Assembly (NCBI GenBank): GCA_029964075.1
Contig: CM057133.1
Span: forward strand, 10,316,699-10,380,698
Length of the DNA stretch: 64,000 nucleotides
Origin: Patiria pectinifera
Lineage: Eukaryota; Echinodermata; Asteroidea; Valvatida; Asterinidae
Direction: 5' to 3'
A program made the translations under genes and the position numbers. Shown in pieces: positions 62,195 through 64,000 of the stretch. How positions within the stretch are numbered: the first letter of the stretch is position 1; the number at the start of each line of letters is the position of its first letter. The notes beneath the pieces were generated by a model. It saw only the letters and a list, made by a program, of their open reading frames with translations, did not search any database and was not told where the DNA came from.

Positions 62195-64000
62195 ATGAAG
62201 CGAACGTCTGCACATCAACAAGATTCTGACAGGACCATAAAAACACCACGACAGGCCGTTGGCAATCAGCCTACAGATGATGCTGGTACTTCCACCAGGC
62301 CGTCTACAAGTCAGATCCCCCAAACATCTGGAGTTACATCAAGGGAGGAGGTTGGCACTCAGCCTGCTGATGATGCTGGTACTTCCACCAGGCGATCTAC
62401 AAGTCAGATCCCCCAAACATCTGGAGTTACATCAAGGGAGGAGGTTGGCACTCAGACTGCTGACGATGCTGGCACTTCCACCAGGCCGTCTACAAGTCAG
62501 ATCCCCCAAACATCTGGAGTTACATCAAGGGAGGAGGTTGGCACTCAGACTGCTGATGATGCTGGTACTTCCACCAGGCGATCTACAAGTCAGATCCCCC
62601 AAACATCTGGAGTTACATCAAGGGAGGAGGTTGGCACTCAGACTGCTGACGATGCTGGCACTTCCACCAGGCCGTCTACAAGTCAGATCCCCCAAACATC
62701 TGGAGTTACATCAAGGGAGGAGGTTGGCACTCAGACTGCTGATGATGCTGGTACTTCCAACAGGCCGTCTACAAGTCAGATACCCCAAACATCTGGAGTT
62801 ACATCAAGGGAGGAGGTTGGCACTCAGACTGCTGATGCTCCTGGTACTTCCATCAGGCAGTCTACAAGTCAGATCCCCCAAACATCTGGAGTTACATCAA
62901 GGGAGGAGGTTGGCACTCAGACTGCTGATGATGCTGGTACTTCCACCAGGCCGTCTACAAGCTACGCCGTTGGAGTGTCAGAAGACGCATCAAGTTGTAC
63001 GTACCAAACTTAATTATTCGCTCTTCTAATAAAGGCAAATTATTTGTCATCTTTGTTTTCACACTCTAAAAACTTCGTGATCAAACTGACCCGTAATCCG
63101 GGTCGAAATTGGCCTAACCGGGTGCCAAAAATGACTACTGTCCACCTTGTTTTAACACAGAAAAGTATATATTTTGACCCAGAAAAGTGTATTTTTTTGA
63201 CCCCAAAAAGGGTAAGCAAATTTGGACAAGTCAATCTGACCAGAGAACCGTGCATCGAGTTTCTCTTCCCACGCAGTGTCGAATACATTTTGAAGTCATA
63301 AATCTTTTTTTTTTTGATATTGTAGCGGAAATATCACTGCCGACTCTCTCAGATGTCGCTCGGAAGCTTGGTCACGATTGGAAGGATCTTGCAATACAAC
63401 TTGGCTTCGAATCCGCAGACATCTCGACCTTCGAGGCCAACGACCCAGGTAATGTCAACTATCAGAAATTCCAGATGCTCGTAGCATGGAGACAACGGCA
63501 GCCCGCCATTGGAAGTCAGATGGACGTGTTGTGTGCAGCATTGGCCAGGATCAACAGAAATGACATCGTCACGTGCCTGCAAGGTAAGTCCAGTTAATTG
63601 TTATTTTTGTATCTGCCCATGCATGATCGTAATACGGGTCTGGTGTCAGTCGGCAAATTTGCTTGAAACCCAAAGAAAACGCCCCTGTTGCTATATTTAT
63701 TACTCTTAAGCTGGCTGCAACCAGTGTGACCCTGCGAGAACTGTAGTCGGGCCGCAAACAACTCGAAATTTTTCACGTACTGAATTAATCCATTACAAAA
63801 CCTAGGCCGACTTTTGGTTCGATTTTTCGTTCAAGTTAAAATGTTTTGTTTTAGTAGCCCGTACCAATTACAAAGAAATAAAATGGTTTCGGAAAAATCT
63901 TAAAGGAGTTAGTGCATAATTGAGAAATTTGGCCTCTTATTCCGAACTCATTACATTTTTTCAGCTCATTCTGATTCGTTTCAGGGCCTACTTGTGGATT
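62195..64000 (+). CDS. Death-domain protein with eight 31-residue Ser/Thr-rich repeats (3' end beyond window)
   Basis: Exon 62195-62996 (phase 1 end) joins exon 63326-63583 (phase 1 both sides); the gene continues past 64000. The first 25 residues are basic and polar (MKRTSAHQQ). Eight repeats of 31 residues follow, each with ADDAGTSTRPSTSQIPQTSG and SREEVGTQ. The second exon encodes a death-domain-like helical bundle: SDVARKLGHDWKDLAIQLGF, then WRQRQPAIGSQ and LARINRNDI. Death domains mediate homotypic assembly in apoptosis and innate immune signalling; the repeats are probably a flexible, modifiable linker. ATG 62195 is the first in-frame ATG after a stop, but an upstream exon is possible. 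No homologue can be named. The repeat exon may itself be under-assembled or length-variable. Confidence 0.78.
62270..62960 (+). repeat. 93-bp coding tandem repeat, eight units
   Basis: Units start at GATGATGCTGG-type positions 93 bases apart and are nearly identical. Two variants alternate (GATGATGCTGGTACT with CAGGCGATCT, GACGATGCTGGCACT with CAGGCCGTCT), which shows a higher-order 186-bp period in part of the array. The unit is a multiple of three and keeps the death-domain frame open. Confidence 0.92.

Noticed and set aside
53990-62960. CRISPR-like arrays
   Set aside because: The repeats are direct tandem units without unique spacers, in an intron-bearing animal genome.
62259-63029. Second long open frame through the 93-bp array
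   Set aside because: Leu/His-rich shadow of the repeat; only the 62195 frame continues in phase into the death-domain exon.

Overview
The window is nuclear DNA of an animal. Every recognisable gene is split by GT-AG (one GC-AG) introns, and exon phases match across all junctions I could check. The intergenic DNA is AT-rich, with TACATGTA-type palindromes, tRNA-derived SINEs, MITEs and minisatellites. The gene set (separate RNF139 and RNF145, a DTX3L/PARP9-like protein, a death-domain gene with a repeat linker) suggests an invertebrate deuterostome. An echinoderm is my best guess, at low confidence.

Layout: (1) 2.4-6.4 kb, + strand, GLRX3 (8 coding exons, 341 aa). (2) 9.7-12.1 kb, - strand, RNF145-like, head-to-head with (3) 13.3-15.8 kb, + strand, RNF139/TRC8-like; both are polytopic membrane RING E3 ligases with one intron at the same position and phase. 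(4) 20.8-29.5 kb, - strand, a 1991-aa protein joining an RRM-like start, two KH-like repeats, a macrodomain, a Cys-rich double zinc module, a RING and a Deltex C-terminal domain; in vertebrates these functions are divided between DTX3L and PARP9/PARP14. (5) 34.7-38.7 kb, - strand, a 548-aa protein of unknown function with one CCCH zinc finger and a Gln-rich coiled coil. (6) 39.9-46.1 kb, + strand, EARS2 (15 exons, 524 aa). (7) 47.8-56.0 kb, - strand, COX15 (9 exons, 422 aa), tail-to-tail with EARS2; its 3.3-kb first intron holds a 27-bp minisatellite and an 833-bp TIR element. (8) 59.1-64 kb, repeat-rich DNA with a roughly 1.8-2.1 kb tandem duplication; the second copy carries a gene with eight 31-residue Ser/Thr-rich repeats followed by a death-domain exon, running off the right end.

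Functional themes: four genes concern ubiquitin or ADP-ribose signalling and sterol-linked ER degradation (RNF145, RNF139, DTX3L-like) or Fe-S trafficking (GLRX3). Two are mitochondrial (EARS2 translation, COX15 haem A synthesis). The death-domain gene belongs to a signalling class often expanded in invertebrate deuterostomes. All exon coordinates were read by eye from splice signals, frame continuity and remembered family sequences; no transcripts or database searches were available.
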